A program made the position numbers and the translations under genes. The notes under the pieces were generated by a model. The model was not told the DNA's origin, made no database searches, and saw nothing but the letters and a program-made list of their open reading frames with translations. 64,000 nucleotides of DNA, from the NCBI GenBank assembly GCA_046349935.1, contig JAXMBK010000018.1, forward strand, positions 35,775-99,774. The letters are read 5' to 3'. This DNA is from CAIXSC01 sp046349935 (GTDB lineage: Bacteria; Planctomycetota; Planctomycetia; Pirellulales; Pirellulaceae). Shown here one piece after another: positions 8,983-17,903 of this stretch (position 1 is its first letter; each line of letters starts with the position of its first letter).

Positions 8983-10173
8983 ATGACCCACTCGCCGCTG
9001 CAGGACGACGCGCTGCTCACGAGCTGCGTGCATTGCGGCTTTTGCCTCGAAGTGTGCCCGACCTACAAGCTCACCGGCGACGAAAACAACTCGCCGCGCG
9101 GCCGCTTGCGCTTGTGGCGCGAGGAGGCGGATGGACGGTTGCCGGCCGATGCCTGGACCGCTCATTACACGTCCGAGTGCGTAGGATGTTTGGCCTGCGA
9201 GACGGCGTGCCCGGCCAACGTGCCCTACGGAAAGATCTTCGAGCATGTTCGGCACGAACATGTGGCCGCGAAGCGGACGCGGCCGAGCCTCCTGGTGCGG
9301 TGGGCCGCCGAACTGGCTCGACGACCCGCGTTGTTTCAACTGGCGTCGCTGCCGGCGCGGTTGCTGCGGCGAGTGGGCTTGTTGCAGCATCCGGCTGTGT
9401 TTCCCGGTGCGCCGGCGATCGTTCAGTCGACGGCCGACTACGCGCGCCAGCTGGTCGCTCGCAAACGACCCACGGGCCCGCGCGTCGCGCTCTTGACCGG
9501 CTGCTTGATGGAGGGAATGTTTCGTGAAATCAATTTCGCGACCGTCCGCGTACTGGTTGAGAACAATTGCCAAGTGGAAGTGCCGGCCGGCCAGACGTGC
9601 TGCGGCGCGTTCCACGAACATGCGGGGCTGGGCGGCGTCGACGAGTTGCAAGCGACGAACCGCGACGCGTTTGGTTCTTTAAAGGTCGACGCCGTCGTCG
9701 CCAATTCATCGGGTTGCGGATACTCGTTGAGCAAGTCGCTGGCGGGGCAGGTGCGCGTGGTCGATGTGCTGCAGTTTCTGGGTGAGTTGGGGCCGAAGAG
9801 GCGCGAGGGGCGACCGAGCGGCGCGCGCGTGTACGTCGACTTACCGTGCCATTTGGTGCATGGTCAGAAAGCGGCCGGCATTCCTCCGCAGGTGCTCGAC
9901 GCGACCGGCTACCGCTGGGAACTCGCGCCGCAAGCGCGCGACTGCTGCGGATCGGGCGGCATCTATCATTTGGAGAAGCCGGAGAACGCCCGTGAGATCC
10001 TCCGCACAAAGTCGGCGTTCTTGAACGACGCCGAAGGCGATCCGCTGATCCTCGCGACGTCCAACCACGTCTGCATGCAGCAATGGAACTCGGCCCGCGC
10101 CGCGCAGTTGGTCGCGCGTCCCTACGAGGTGCGCCACGTCATCCAGTTGCTCGACCCCGGCGAAGCCGGGTAG
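8983..10173 (+). CDS. glcF: Glycolate oxidase iron-sulfur subunit
   Basis: 396 residues from the ATG at 8983; a GTG at 8974 that overlaps the glcDE stop as GTGA is an alternative start. Two 4Fe-4S ferredoxin motifs are complete (CVHCGFCLEVCP and CVGCLACETACP). Two CCG domains follow (TCCGAFHEHAG and RDCCGSGG), as in GlcF and heterodisulfide-reductase-like subunits. It would accept electrons from the fused GlcDE flavoprotein at the membrane. The order GlcDE-GlcF matches the glcDEF arrangement, except for the fusion. Confidence 0.92.
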   Translation: MTHSPLQDDALLTSCVHCGFCLEVCPTYKLTGDENNSPRGRLRLWREEADGRLPADAWTAHYTSECVGCLACETACPANVPYGKIFEHVRHEHVAAKRTRPSLLVRWAAELARRPALFQLASLPARLLRRVGLLQHPAVFPGAPAIVQSTADYARQLVARKRPTGPRVALLTGCLMEGMFREINFATVRVLVENNCQVEVPAGQTCCGAFHEHAGLGGVDELQATNRDAFGSLKVDAVVANSSGCGYSLSKSLAGQVRVVDVLQFLGELGPKRREGRPSGARVYVDLPCHLVHGQKAAGIPPQVLDATGYRWELAPQARDCCGSGGIYHLEKPENAREILRTKSAFLNDAEGDPLILATSNHVCMQQWNSARAAQLVARPYEVRHVIQLLDPGEAG

Positions 10174-10187
10174 CCGCCGAGAAAGAA

Positions 10188-10440
10188 GCCGCCGAGTTTT
10201 TTGCCACCGAGTTCACGGAGGACTCAGAGGAGACAATTCGCAGGGGATTGATTGGCCGTTGTTTGGCGAGGTGTTGCTTGTTTCCTGCGCCGCCGCGGAA
10301 GACGCGATCGACGCCAAATGCCCAGAACAATGCAACTTCAAAACCCTTCCCTTTTTCCCTTCCTTGCGATGAACGCCCCGCATCCCGTCCGCTCCCTCAG
10401 TGACCTCGGCGTCCTCTGTGGCAAAAAGCAGTTCGGCGGC
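10188..10440. repeat. R4: inverted doublet of a 45-50 base dispersed-type repeat
   Basis: The left arm (about 10188-10232: GCCGCCGAGTTTTTTGCCAC, then GAGTTCACGGAGGACTCAGAG) and the right arm (10392-10440) are imperfect inverted copies; the right arm read on the minus strand starts GCCGCCGAACTGCTTTTTGC. About 160 bases separate them. A third partial GCCGCCGAG unit lies just upstream of the left arm. The element fills the gap between convergent glcF and the helicase gene. Confidence 0.7.
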
Positions 10441-10454
10441 CGTCCTCTCGGCGG

Positions 10455-13400
10455 CTAACGAGCGAGCGCGGCGCAGAGGTGGAGAGCGTCGTTCAACTTG
10501 CGGGCGGCGGGGAAGCGGCTGTGGAGCGAATAGATGCCGAGGATCGATCGAGCGCGGGTCATGGCGACGTACAGGTTCGACGCCAGGATCTGACCGTCTT
10601 GCGTCGTGTACTGGTCCGCGGACGGGATGAGCACCACCTCTGACTCGTAGCCCTTGTACGAGTGCGAGGTGGTCGCGATGAGCGTGTTCTCCCGTCGCTC
10701 GAAGGGACGATTCGTCTGAACCGATAGCTCGACGCCGATCTGCTGCAAGCGCGGAGCGAGTTTGGTTTCGAGATAACTGACGGTCGGTTTGCCGTTGTAG
10801 ATCACGCAGATGTCGGCCGCAGCGACTCCCTCTTTTGTGACGAGTTGCACGATGTGGTTGCCGAGCGCCGCCATCTCCTCTTCGCGACTGCCGAATAGGT
10901 GGACGTAAGGCTTGGGCCCTTCCACCTGGTTGAAGTGCACACGCAGCCAATCTTCGCCGCCGCGCTGCACGCGCTCGAGCAACCCGAGCGACAACAGCTC
11001 CTTGTGATCATGCAACTCGGTGGATGGGCAGAGTCGATGCAGCAGGTTGACGGCGAGTTCGGTGATCGGCTGCGTCGAACGAAAGCTCTCGCGCATGATG
11101 GCCGATCGGCCGCGCATGTCGAGCCCGAATTCGGACCATTTGGGCGTCTTGCGGCCATAGATGTTTTGCGCGTTGTCGAAGAAGATGTGCGCCGAACGAC
11201 TATTGCGATCCGACTCGCTCGCTTTCTCGACCAGCGACAGCAGCAGCCGCAGCGTGTTCGGCCCCATGTCCTGCGCCTCGTCGATGAATAGCGCCTGACA
11301 CCGCGGCATGATCTCCGCTTCGGACTGTCGATTCAAAAACTCCTCGGCCGCTCGATCGTACTCAAATTCAAACGAATCGATCGACAACGACACGCTGGGG
11401 AGCAGTCCGGCCAGCACGTCTTTGACATGCAACAGCGACACGTTTTCCCAGGGGAATTCGAATAATTGGCCCGACCCGCGCCACGCCGCTTCGATCGACT
11501 CGCGCAGCAACTTGTGCAGCGAGCGGTTGGCGTAGACGGCCCAGATCCGCGCCTGCGGGTCGGTGGACAGACGTTTGGCGGTGCGGGCGACCCAGTTCGA
11601 AAGGACGACTGTCTTGCCGCTTCCGGCCACGCCGCGGACCAATCGCGGCTTGCCGTCCAGTTCAAGATTGGTCAATCGCTGTTGCTCGTGCGACAGAATC
11701 GGACGCAGCATCTTGCGCCGCGCGAACTGGCCGCCCAAGTTGTTCGCCGAAGGCATCGCGTGCGTCGACGAAGTCGTCGCGCCGGTGATGGAGCCGGTGG
11801 TCGTCGCGCAGGTCGAAACGGCCTCCCAACGCACGTCTCCCCCGTGACGTCGCAACACGCGCGGAGACAAGAGATCGACTAATGGCCGCAGGTGCGGTTC
11901 CTCCATCTCGTGGCGGCTCGCGACCAAGATCACCGTCTCGCGCGCTCGACTAATGCCCACGTTGACCAATCGTCGCCACTCGTCGTACGGCCAACTGCAA
12001 CTGCCGGCGTTCACGGTGTCGAACACGACGACGTCGGCCTCGGCGCCCTGCTGACTGTGTACGGTCGACGCCGACCAGCTCTTGATTCCCTCGGCGCCGA
12101 ACCACTCGGCGACCCATTGCGCCTGGCCGCGGTACGGCGAGATGAAGAGGCCCTGGCAATCGCGCATCGACGGATCGTGGAATAGCTTTTCAAGCACTTC
12201 CCGAGTGACCATGCGGACCCAACTGCGGTTGCCGGGGCCGCGCTCCGCACGAATCGACGCGAGCTCCTCGCCCTCCTCGTCCACGACATACCAGATCGCC
12301 CGAGGCCCCTCGGCCAACAGCTTGGGCAACGGTGTCTGTCGTTCGATCGTTTCCGGCGCCGTCGTCAACGCTCCCTTGTACTGAAACTCGGACACCACCT
12401 GGCACACCTCGGGATGCATCCGGCGTTGCTCGGTAAGCAGATGGACCGCGCGCGGCAACGGGTCGACTTGATCCAGGTGACTCAGGCCGCTGCTGGCGAG
12501 CCACGTCTCCTGGCGCGTCGGCAAGATGCGCGCGATGCGGCTGATCGGCGCCAATTGCTTGGAGTCGCCGACAAGCACGACTCGGCGACTGGCGAGCAAC
12601 GAGAGGGCGGCGACGGCGGCACGCGAGATGAGCCCCGCTTCGTCGATGAAGATCGTGGTAAACGGCGCGTCGCCTTGTTCCACGATCCGCCTCACGGACT
12701 CGGAGTCCAGTAAGTTCAGCGCCTTGAACGCCGTCGACGCAACCACTCGCACTTCGGGCGCCACAAACACGCGTCGGCTTTGGTCCGAACCGCTCACGCG
12801 CAGCTCGGAGATTTGCTTGCGGGCGAGCGCCTTGTCCTCCCAGTGTTCGAGCGACGGGATTTGTTTCGCCAACTCGTCGATCTGATCGAGCACCTGTGCT
12901 TCGGTCCCCTGCAACATCGACTCGAGCCCCGCGTCGCGGTACGCGGCGAACGACGCTCCTTTGCCGATCCGCAGCAACTGGGCGTTCTCCAGTGCTTCGT
13001 CATGCTTCCCGATCGCCGCTTTGCCGATCGACAGCGCCGCAGCGTCGGTCGCTCGGTTCGTCGTCGAGACGACGAGGATGCGCTCGTCCTCGTCCGCCAG
13101 CAAAGCGGCGACTTGCCGGCCGGTGGTGTAGGTCTTGCCGGTGCCCGGCGGCCCCCACAGAAGGCACCAGGAATGTCGCCACATCGCGCGTAGTTGCGAC
13201 AGTCCGTGGTAGGGAGGGTCTTCGTCCGAGTGCGTGGCAGCGAGGGGATGACGATCGCCGGCCGCAGCTGCCAGCCGTCGCCGCAGCTCTTCCCGCATGG
13301 GGGCAAAGCGCGGATCGTGGTAGATCGCGTCGAGCGTATGAAGGAAGTCGAAGGGGCGGACTAAGAACGAGCCGACGACGGGCGGGTTCTCGGGGTTTGA

Positions 13401-13802
13401 CAGACGGATGAACAGACAGCCGTTTCGTTCGTCTACTTCGACGATCTCGCCCGACCACAGCGACCCCTCGTCGACCGGCGACGATTCGAAGTCCGCCATG
13501 TCGATGTCGCCATCGCCGTCGTCCGGCAGCGCCTGTGGCCGGAACGCGATGGCTCCTTCCCACGTCCAATCAAACTCGACCGTGCTTCCCACGTGGACGG
13601 CGAAGACCGTGCCTCGATCCCGCTCCGAAACAACGCTGACCTTGCGGCACCGCAATCGCTTCCACTTCGAACAGTCGCGATACTCCTGCCGCACGGCCGC
13701 CTTGGCGTCCAGAAACAGCGACTCGTCCGCGTCCGACAGTCCAAGTTCGGCGCGAAACCGAGCGACAGGGAATTCAGCGTGGAAGGGATCGGTGGGGTTC
13801 AT
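10455..13802 (-). CDS. Tandem SF1 helicase (NAM7/DNA2-like plus UvrD-like)
   Basis: 1,115 residues containing two complete helicase engines. The first (about 195-640) has Walker A GPPGTGKT at 217-224, Walker B IFIDEAG, GDSKQLAP and the late motifs STVHSQQGAEADVVVFDT and VGISRARE, which is the NAM7/DNA2 (SF1B-like) pattern. After a Ser/Thr/Ala-rich joint, the second (about 700-1,115) has GVAGSGKT near 725, FIDEAQD near 842, SYKGYESEVVLI and LYVAMTRAR, a UvrD-like pattern. It probably acts on DNA or RNA in the cytoplasm; polarity and substrate are unknown. The N-terminal 190 residues carry no familiar domain. It is a single gene with no partner. Confidence 0.85.
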   Translation of the reverse strand: MNPTDPFHAEFPVARFRAELGLSDADESLFLDAKAAVRQEYRDCSKWKRLRCRKVSVVSERDRGTVFAVHVGSTVEFDWTWEGAIAFRPQALPDDGDGDIDMADFESSPVDEGSLWSGEIVEVDERNGCLFIRLSNPENPPVVGSFLVRPFDFLHTLDAIYHDPRFAPMREELRRRLAAAAGDRHPLAATHSDEDPPYHGLSQLRAMWRHSWCLLWGPPGTGKTYTTGRQVAALLADEDERILVVSTTNRATDAAALSIGKAAIGKHDEALENAQLLRIGKGASFAAYRDAGLESMLQGTEAQVLDQIDELAKQIPSLEHWEDKALARKQISELRVSGSDQSRRVFVAPEVRVVASTAFKALNLLDSESVRRIVEQGDAPFTTIFIDEAGLISRAAVAALSLLASRRVVLVGDSKQLAPISRIARILPTRQETWLASSGLSHLDQVDPLPRAVHLLTEQRRMHPEVCQVVSEFQYKGALTTAPETIERQTPLPKLLAEGPRAIWYVVDEEGEELASIRAERGPGNRSWVRMVTREVLEKLFHDPSMRDCQGLFISPYRGQAQWVAEWFGAEGIKSWSASTVHSQQGAEADVVVFDTVNAGSCSWPYDEWRRLVNVGISRARETVILVASRHEMEEPHLRPLVDLLSPRVLRRHGGDVRWEAVSTCATTTGSITGATTSSTHAMPSANNLGGQFARRKMLRPILSHEQQRLTNLELDGKPRLVRGVAGSGKTVVLSNWVARTAKRLSTDPQARIWAVYANRSLHKLLRESIEAAWRGSGQLFEFPWENVSLLHVKDVLAGLLPSVSLSIDSFEFEYDRAAEEFLNRQSEAEIMPRCQALFIDEAQDMGPNTLRLLLSLVEKASESDRNSRSAHIFFDNAQNIYGRKTPKWSEFGLDMRGRSAIMRESFRSTQPITELAVNLLHRLCPSTELHDHKELLSLGLLERVQRGGEDWLRVHFNQVEGPKPYVHLFGSREEEMAALGNHIVQLVTKEGVAAADICVIYNGKPTVSYLETKLAPRLQQIGVELSVQTNRPFERRENTLIATTSHSYKGYESEVVLIPSADQYTTQDGQILASNLYVAMTRARSILGIYSLHSRFPAARKLNDALHLCAALAR

Positions 13803-13840
13803 AGTGAATCATCTATCGAGGCGGTTGGAATCGCCGTTTC

Positions 13841-13930
13841 GATCGTCGTGGACCGCTCCGCGGTCCAACGCATTAGCTTGTTTGCGCGCCCGCTCCGCGG
13901 GCCGGCGTTGGATCGCGGAGCGATCCACGA
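13841..13930. repeat. R3: cluster of three TCC-loop hairpins
   Basis: GGACCGC-TCC-GCGGTCC at 13850-13866, GCCCGC-TCC-GCGGGC at 13888-13902, and inverted GGATCGC-GGA-GCGATCC at 13910-13926. The first and third units are inverted copies of each other with flanking GTGG...CAACGC. They differ by a compensatory C-G to T-A pair. The cluster abuts the stop codon of the following minus-strand gene. Confidence 0.8.
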
Positions 13931-16900
13931 CTATTTGCGGGCTTTGCCGCCATTCGGAGTCAGCCGCTTCCACCAATCCGGCCCCTCGGCGTCGACCGAC
14001 GTTTGGTGTGCGAGCAACTGACGCTTCAGCGACTCGAACCGCTCCACCTCGGCGGCGTGTAAGTCGCGTTCTTCCCGCGGGTCTTGAGCAAGGTTGTAGA
14101 GTTCGAACTTAGAGAGCTTGGCGTCGGCCAGCAGTTTCCAATCGCCGACGCGCAATGCGACCTTGGCATTCGGCGCCATGTGCAGTCGCCAATACAGCGG
14201 CTGAGGTCGCTCGACCGATTGGGCTTCGCCTGTCAGCACCGGGAGCAGGTTGACGCCGTCAAGCGTCCGGTCGGCGGGCGGTGCGGCGCCGCAGGCGGCC
14301 AAGAGCGTTGGGAACAAGTCGCTGCCGATGACCGGGATGCCGCTTGTGGAACCGGCCGCGATCTTGCCCGGCCAACGGACGATTCCCGGAACTCGAATGC
14401 CTCCCTCGTGCAGGTCGCGCTTGCGTCCGCGCAGACCGCCGGTCGATCCGCGGCCCGGCGACTGGACGCCGTCCCCTTCGGGACCATTATCCGACGTAAA
14501 GACGACCAGCGTTTCGTCTGACAGTTTCAGTTCTTCGAGCGCTTGAATGACTTGCCCGAAGGCGGCGTCCATCTGCGTCACGTTGGCGTGATGCTCGCGC
14601 TGAACGTCGTCGGTCAGGTCGGGATACAACGCCTTGAAGCGCGGATCGGACTTGATTGGATAGTGCGGCTCGTGCGTCCAAACGGCCAGGAAGAACGGCT
14701 TGGCAGGGTCGCGTTGCTCGCGCAGCCAGCGAACGGCTTCGTCGGCGACGAGCGGCGCGGAGTAGCCTGCGAGCGGACCGACCGACTTGCCGTTGCGGAC
14801 GAAATTCTGCGGGTTCGCATGCGAGGGAGCGGCGTTGTTCTGCGTCGCCATCCACCATTGGTATCCGTGGTCGCCGGGTTGCGGTTGAGCGGGGTCGTTG
14901 AAGAGCCCGTTCAGATGCCATTTGCCGACGTGGCATGTGGCGTAACCAGCGCGACCCAGCAATGCGGGAAGAGCGACCTCCGAACGGCGCAGATGAACCT
15001 CTGAGCCCTCCGCGATCCAGGTAAAGACGCCGTTGCGATGCGGCGTGCGGCCCGTCAGGATGGCCGACCGCGAGGGGCTGCAGACGGCGCTCGCAGCATA
15101 GCACTGAGTCAACCGCAGTCCTTGTTTGGCGAAGGCATCCAGGTGCGGCGTCTTGATGAGGGGATGGCCATAACAACCGAGGTCGCCGTAGCCCAGATCG
15201 TCGGCCAGGAACAGAACCACGTTGGGACGTTTACCTGCTTGCGGCTTGTTGTTGGATTGGGGCTTTGCCGCAGGCTGAGGCTTCGCAGCCGACTGAAGCT
15301 CGCCGCCGTCGCGCAGCCATTGGGCGTTGAACCGCGCCAGCAGCAGCGTCTCATACGGTTTCGCGACGCCGCCTTCGTACAGACACAAGATCGTGCCGTC
15401 GGCAAGCCGTGCGAGCGACGAGTAGGCGGACGGGCCCGCATGAACTTGTCGACCAGCCTTGAACGTACGGCCTTCATCGTCGCTCGCCCGCACCGTCAAA
15501 TTGATCCGCGCGCCGCTCGGCTTGCCCTCGACGGCGGCGGGCGGTACCGGGTTGCTGAACAACACCCAACCCGGCTTGTCCGGGCCCGCCGGTTCATACT
15601 CCAAAAGACTCGCCTGACACTTGGGGCAGCGCAGTTGCGGGTCGTCTTCGATGGCAGTCCAAGTACAGCCGCCGTCGGTGCTGGTCGCTGCGCCGCGGAA
15701 TCCGTGAAAATGACCCTGCATTCGCGTGTTGACCAGCAGCGAACCATCGGCGCGCTCGATCACCTGACACTCGTTGCCGCCCGCGCGGATCGGTTCGCCG
15801 ATCTGCCACGTGTCGCCGCCGTCGTCGCTGTACATCGTGTGCGAGTTCCACTCGGGCGACTTGGAATCGAGCTGCCGTTTGTGGTCGCAGGGGATGACGA
15901 GCCGACCTGCGTGCGGGCCGTGACGCAGTTGGATGCCGATCCCCGGTCCCGTCGCGACCCAGTCCCAGTCGTCGCGAACGACGCTCGCCGTCAGATTCTT
16001 CGGCGCCGACCAGCTTTGTCCCTCGTCGTCGCTGGAGGTGATCCACACTTGCTTGTTGTCGCGGCAGAACGGCAGCCAGATGCGGCCCGTCTTCTGGTCG
16101 ACGACGGGACACGGATTGCCGATCGTGATCTGGGCGTCGCCGCCCTCTTCGTAAACGATGGAGTGCGGCGACCAAGTGCGACCGCCGTCGGTGCTGCGCT
16201 TGACCAACAGGTCGAGATCGCCGTGATCGCCGGCGCCCGTCTTGCGTCCTTCGCAGAAGGCAAGCACCGTTTGACGCGGCGTGACGAGCAGCGCGGGGAT
16301 GCGATAGGTGTGATAGCCGTCGCGACCGCTAATCCACAGCGTTTGCCGTTCAAAGCGAGCTTCCTCGGTCTGCACGGCGACTTGATCGAAGTACTTTTCG
16401 ACGATCCATCGCGGCTGCCAGGGATCCGTCTTGCGCTCGCGGCCGGTCAAGTCGATCGACGGCGGGTCGGTCGCCAATTCCTGCGGCAATTCCAGCTTGT
16501 CTCCGACGTCGGCTTGCCATTGAGACAGACGCTGTCGCAGTCGTGCGAGGTGCGGGGCGTTCTCAGGTGCAGCAGCCACGTTGTGCTGTTCATAGGGGTC
16601 GTTCTGCAAGTCGAACAACTGTTGGTAGCCGATCTTGGGATACGCGATCCACTTCCAACGTTCGTCGCGCACAGCCCGCTGGAAATCCAAGAACGGCAGG
16701 AAGACCGAATCTCGCACCGAAGGCTGGGAACCTTCCCACAGTGGACGCAGCGAATGGCCGGCCAGATCGGCGGGTCGCTCGACGTTCAGGACGTCGCACA
16801 GCGTGGGGAATAGGTCGAGCAAATAGGTGAACGCGTCGGACGACTTTCCTTGGGGGATGCCGGGACCGGCGATGATGAGCGGCGTGCGCATGCTGTGTTC

Positions 16901-17860
16901 GTACACGCTTTGCTTGCCCAGCAGGCCATGACTGCCAATGGCGAGCCCATTGTCGGCCGTATAGATGATGATCGTGTTTTCGGCGACGCCCGTTTCCCGC
17001 AGCGTCGCCAAGATGCGGCCGATCTGGTCGTCCATCTGAGTGACCAGTCCGTAGTACTCGGCCAGTTGTTCGCGGACCATCTGCTCGGTGCGCGGCCATG
17101 CGCCGAGGTTCTCGTCGCGTCCGCCCGCCATCATGCCGTTGTCGAACGGCAATTGCGGGAGGAAGTCGGGCGGCAACGGCGGCAGGTTCTGGTAGTAAGG
17201 TTCGCGATACTCGCGCGGCGGCTGCCGCGGGTCGTGCGGCGCGGTGAACGCCACGTAAGCGAAGAACGGCCGCGAGCGGTCGTGCGTCTTCAGAAACTCG
17301 ATGGCCGAATCGGCGAACATGCGAGTCGAGAAGTCTTCGCCCCAACGTTCGGCGGTCAATTTGCCGTCGGGTCCCAAGTCGCGGACGGGGACTTTGGTAT
17401 GGTCTGACATTCCGCCGAACATGATGGTCTTGCCGCGCTGAAACGCGCGCAGCCAGGACGGTTGGCCGTTATGCCATTTGCCCGTACCGAAGGTGGTGTA
17501 GCCATGCTTCTGCAGATGTTCGGGCAGCAGCAGAACGTCCTTCAGCGTCGGGGCGTCGATATGAAACCACGTCTTGCCCGACATCAACATCGCGCGACTG
17601 GGGACGCACACCGCGCCGTTGTTGCTGCCGAACGTATAGTTGCGTCGAAAGCTGACTCCCTCCGCCGCCAGTCGGTCGAGGTTCGGCGTCTTGATGTGAG
17701 GGTTGCCGTGAGCGGCGATGGTGTCGGCGCGCTGGTCGTCGGCGAACAGCACCAAAACGTTGGGCCGCTCGGCGGCGCCGGCCGCTCGCACCTCCGCTCC
17801 CGCGGCAATCAACGTCAATCCAAGTAACAACGACAGTCCGAGGCGCGGAGTGATCTTCAT
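13931..17860 (-). CDS. Secreted sulfatase-sialidase-sulfatase fusion
   Basis: 1,309 residues. A signal peptide (about 1-26) leads into a sulfatase domain whose Cys85 in CVPSR is the predicted formylglycine site. From about residue 505 to 860 there is a sialidase/BNR propeller: a YRIPAL motif with the first catalytic Arg, and Asp boxes STDGGRTW, SSDDEGQSW, SDDGGDTW and STDGGCTW. A linker of AAKPQ-type repeats leads to a second sulfatase (about 883-1,300) with Cys927 in CSPSR and VVFTSDNGPEG. All three domains look catalytically competent. It would act outside the cytoplasm on sulfated, perhaps sialylated or Kdn-like, glycans. The sialidase might instead be a binding or non-sialic propeller. 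No internal stop or start suggests separate genes. Confidence 0.88.
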   Translation of the reverse strand: MKITPRLGLSLLLGLTLIAAGAEVRAAGAAERPNVLVLFADDQRADTIAAHGNPHIKTPNLDRLAAEGVSFRRNYTFGSNNGAVCVPSRAMLMSGKTWFHIDAPTLKDVLLLPEHLQKHGYTTFGTGKWHNGQPSWLRAFQRGKTIMFGGMSDHTKVPVRDLGPDGKLTAERWGEDFSTRMFADSAIEFLKTHDRSRPFFAYVAFTAPHDPRQPPREYREPYYQNLPPLPPDFLPQLPFDNGMMAGGRDENLGAWPRTEQMVREQLAEYYGLVTQMDDQIGRILATLRETGVAENTIIIYTADNGLAIGSHGLLGKQSVYEHSMRTPLIIAGPGIPQGKSSDAFTYLLDLFPTLCDVLNVERPADLAGHSLRPLWEGSQPSVRDSVFLPFLDFQRAVRDERWKWIAYPKIGYQQLFDLQNDPYEQHNVAAAPENAPHLARLRQRLSQWQADVGDKLELPQELATDPPSIDLTGRERKTDPWQPRWIVEKYFDQVAVQTEEARFERQTLWISGRDGYHTYRIPALLVTPRQTVLAFCEGRKTGAGDHGDLDLLVKRSTDGGRTWSPHSIVYEEGGDAQITIGNPCPVVDQKTGRIWLPFCRDNKQVWITSSDDEGQSWSAPKNLTASVVRDDWDWVATGPGIGIQLRHGPHAGRLVIPCDHKRQLDSKSPEWNSHTMYSDDGGDTWQIGEPIRAGGNECQVIERADGSLLVNTRMQGHFHGFRGAATSTDGGCTWTAIEDDPQLRCPKCQASLLEYEPAGPDKPGWVLFSNPVPPAAVEGKPSGARINLTVRASDDEGRTFKAGRQVHAGPSAYSSLARLADGTILCLYEGGVAKPYETLLLARFNAQWLRDGGELQSAAKPQPAAKPQSNNKPQAGKRPNVVLFLADDLGYGDLGCYGHPLIKTPHLDAFAKQGLRLTQCYAASAVCSPSRSAILTGRTPHRNGVFTWIAEGSEVHLRRSEVALPALLGRAGYATCHVGKWHLNGLFNDPAQPQPGDHGYQWWMATQNNAAPSHANPQNFVRNGKSVGPLAGYSAPLVADEAVRWLREQRDPAKPFFLAVWTHEPHYPIKSDPRFKALYPDLTDDVQREHHANVTQMDAAFGQVIQALEELKLSDETLVVFTSDNGPEGDGVQSPGRGSTGGLRGRKRDLHEGGIRVPGIVRWPGKIAAGSTSGIPVIGSDLFPTLLAACGAAPPADRTLDGVNLLPVLTGEAQSVERPQPLYWRLHMAPNAKVALRVGDWKLLADAKLSKFELYNLAQDPREERDLHAAEVERFESLKRQLLAHQTSVDAEGPDWWKRLTPNGGKARK

Positions 17861-17903
17861 GGCGGCGTGGAGGCGAGGAACGTGTGGAGGTGCAGGGACG
17901 AGC

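Noticed and set aside
10213..10950. 245-residue minus-strand open frame with peptides such as FATEDAEVTE
   Set aside because: Overlaps the helicase 3' end and the R4 repeat; the peptides are translated repeat.
13803..13930. Intrinsic terminator between helicase and triple-fusion genes
   Set aside because: Hairpins are present but no T-run follows any of them on either strand.
15038..16813. 591-residue plus-strand open frame
   Set aside because: Antisense to the sulfatase-sialidase-sulfatase gene, whose catalytic motifs are on the minus strand.
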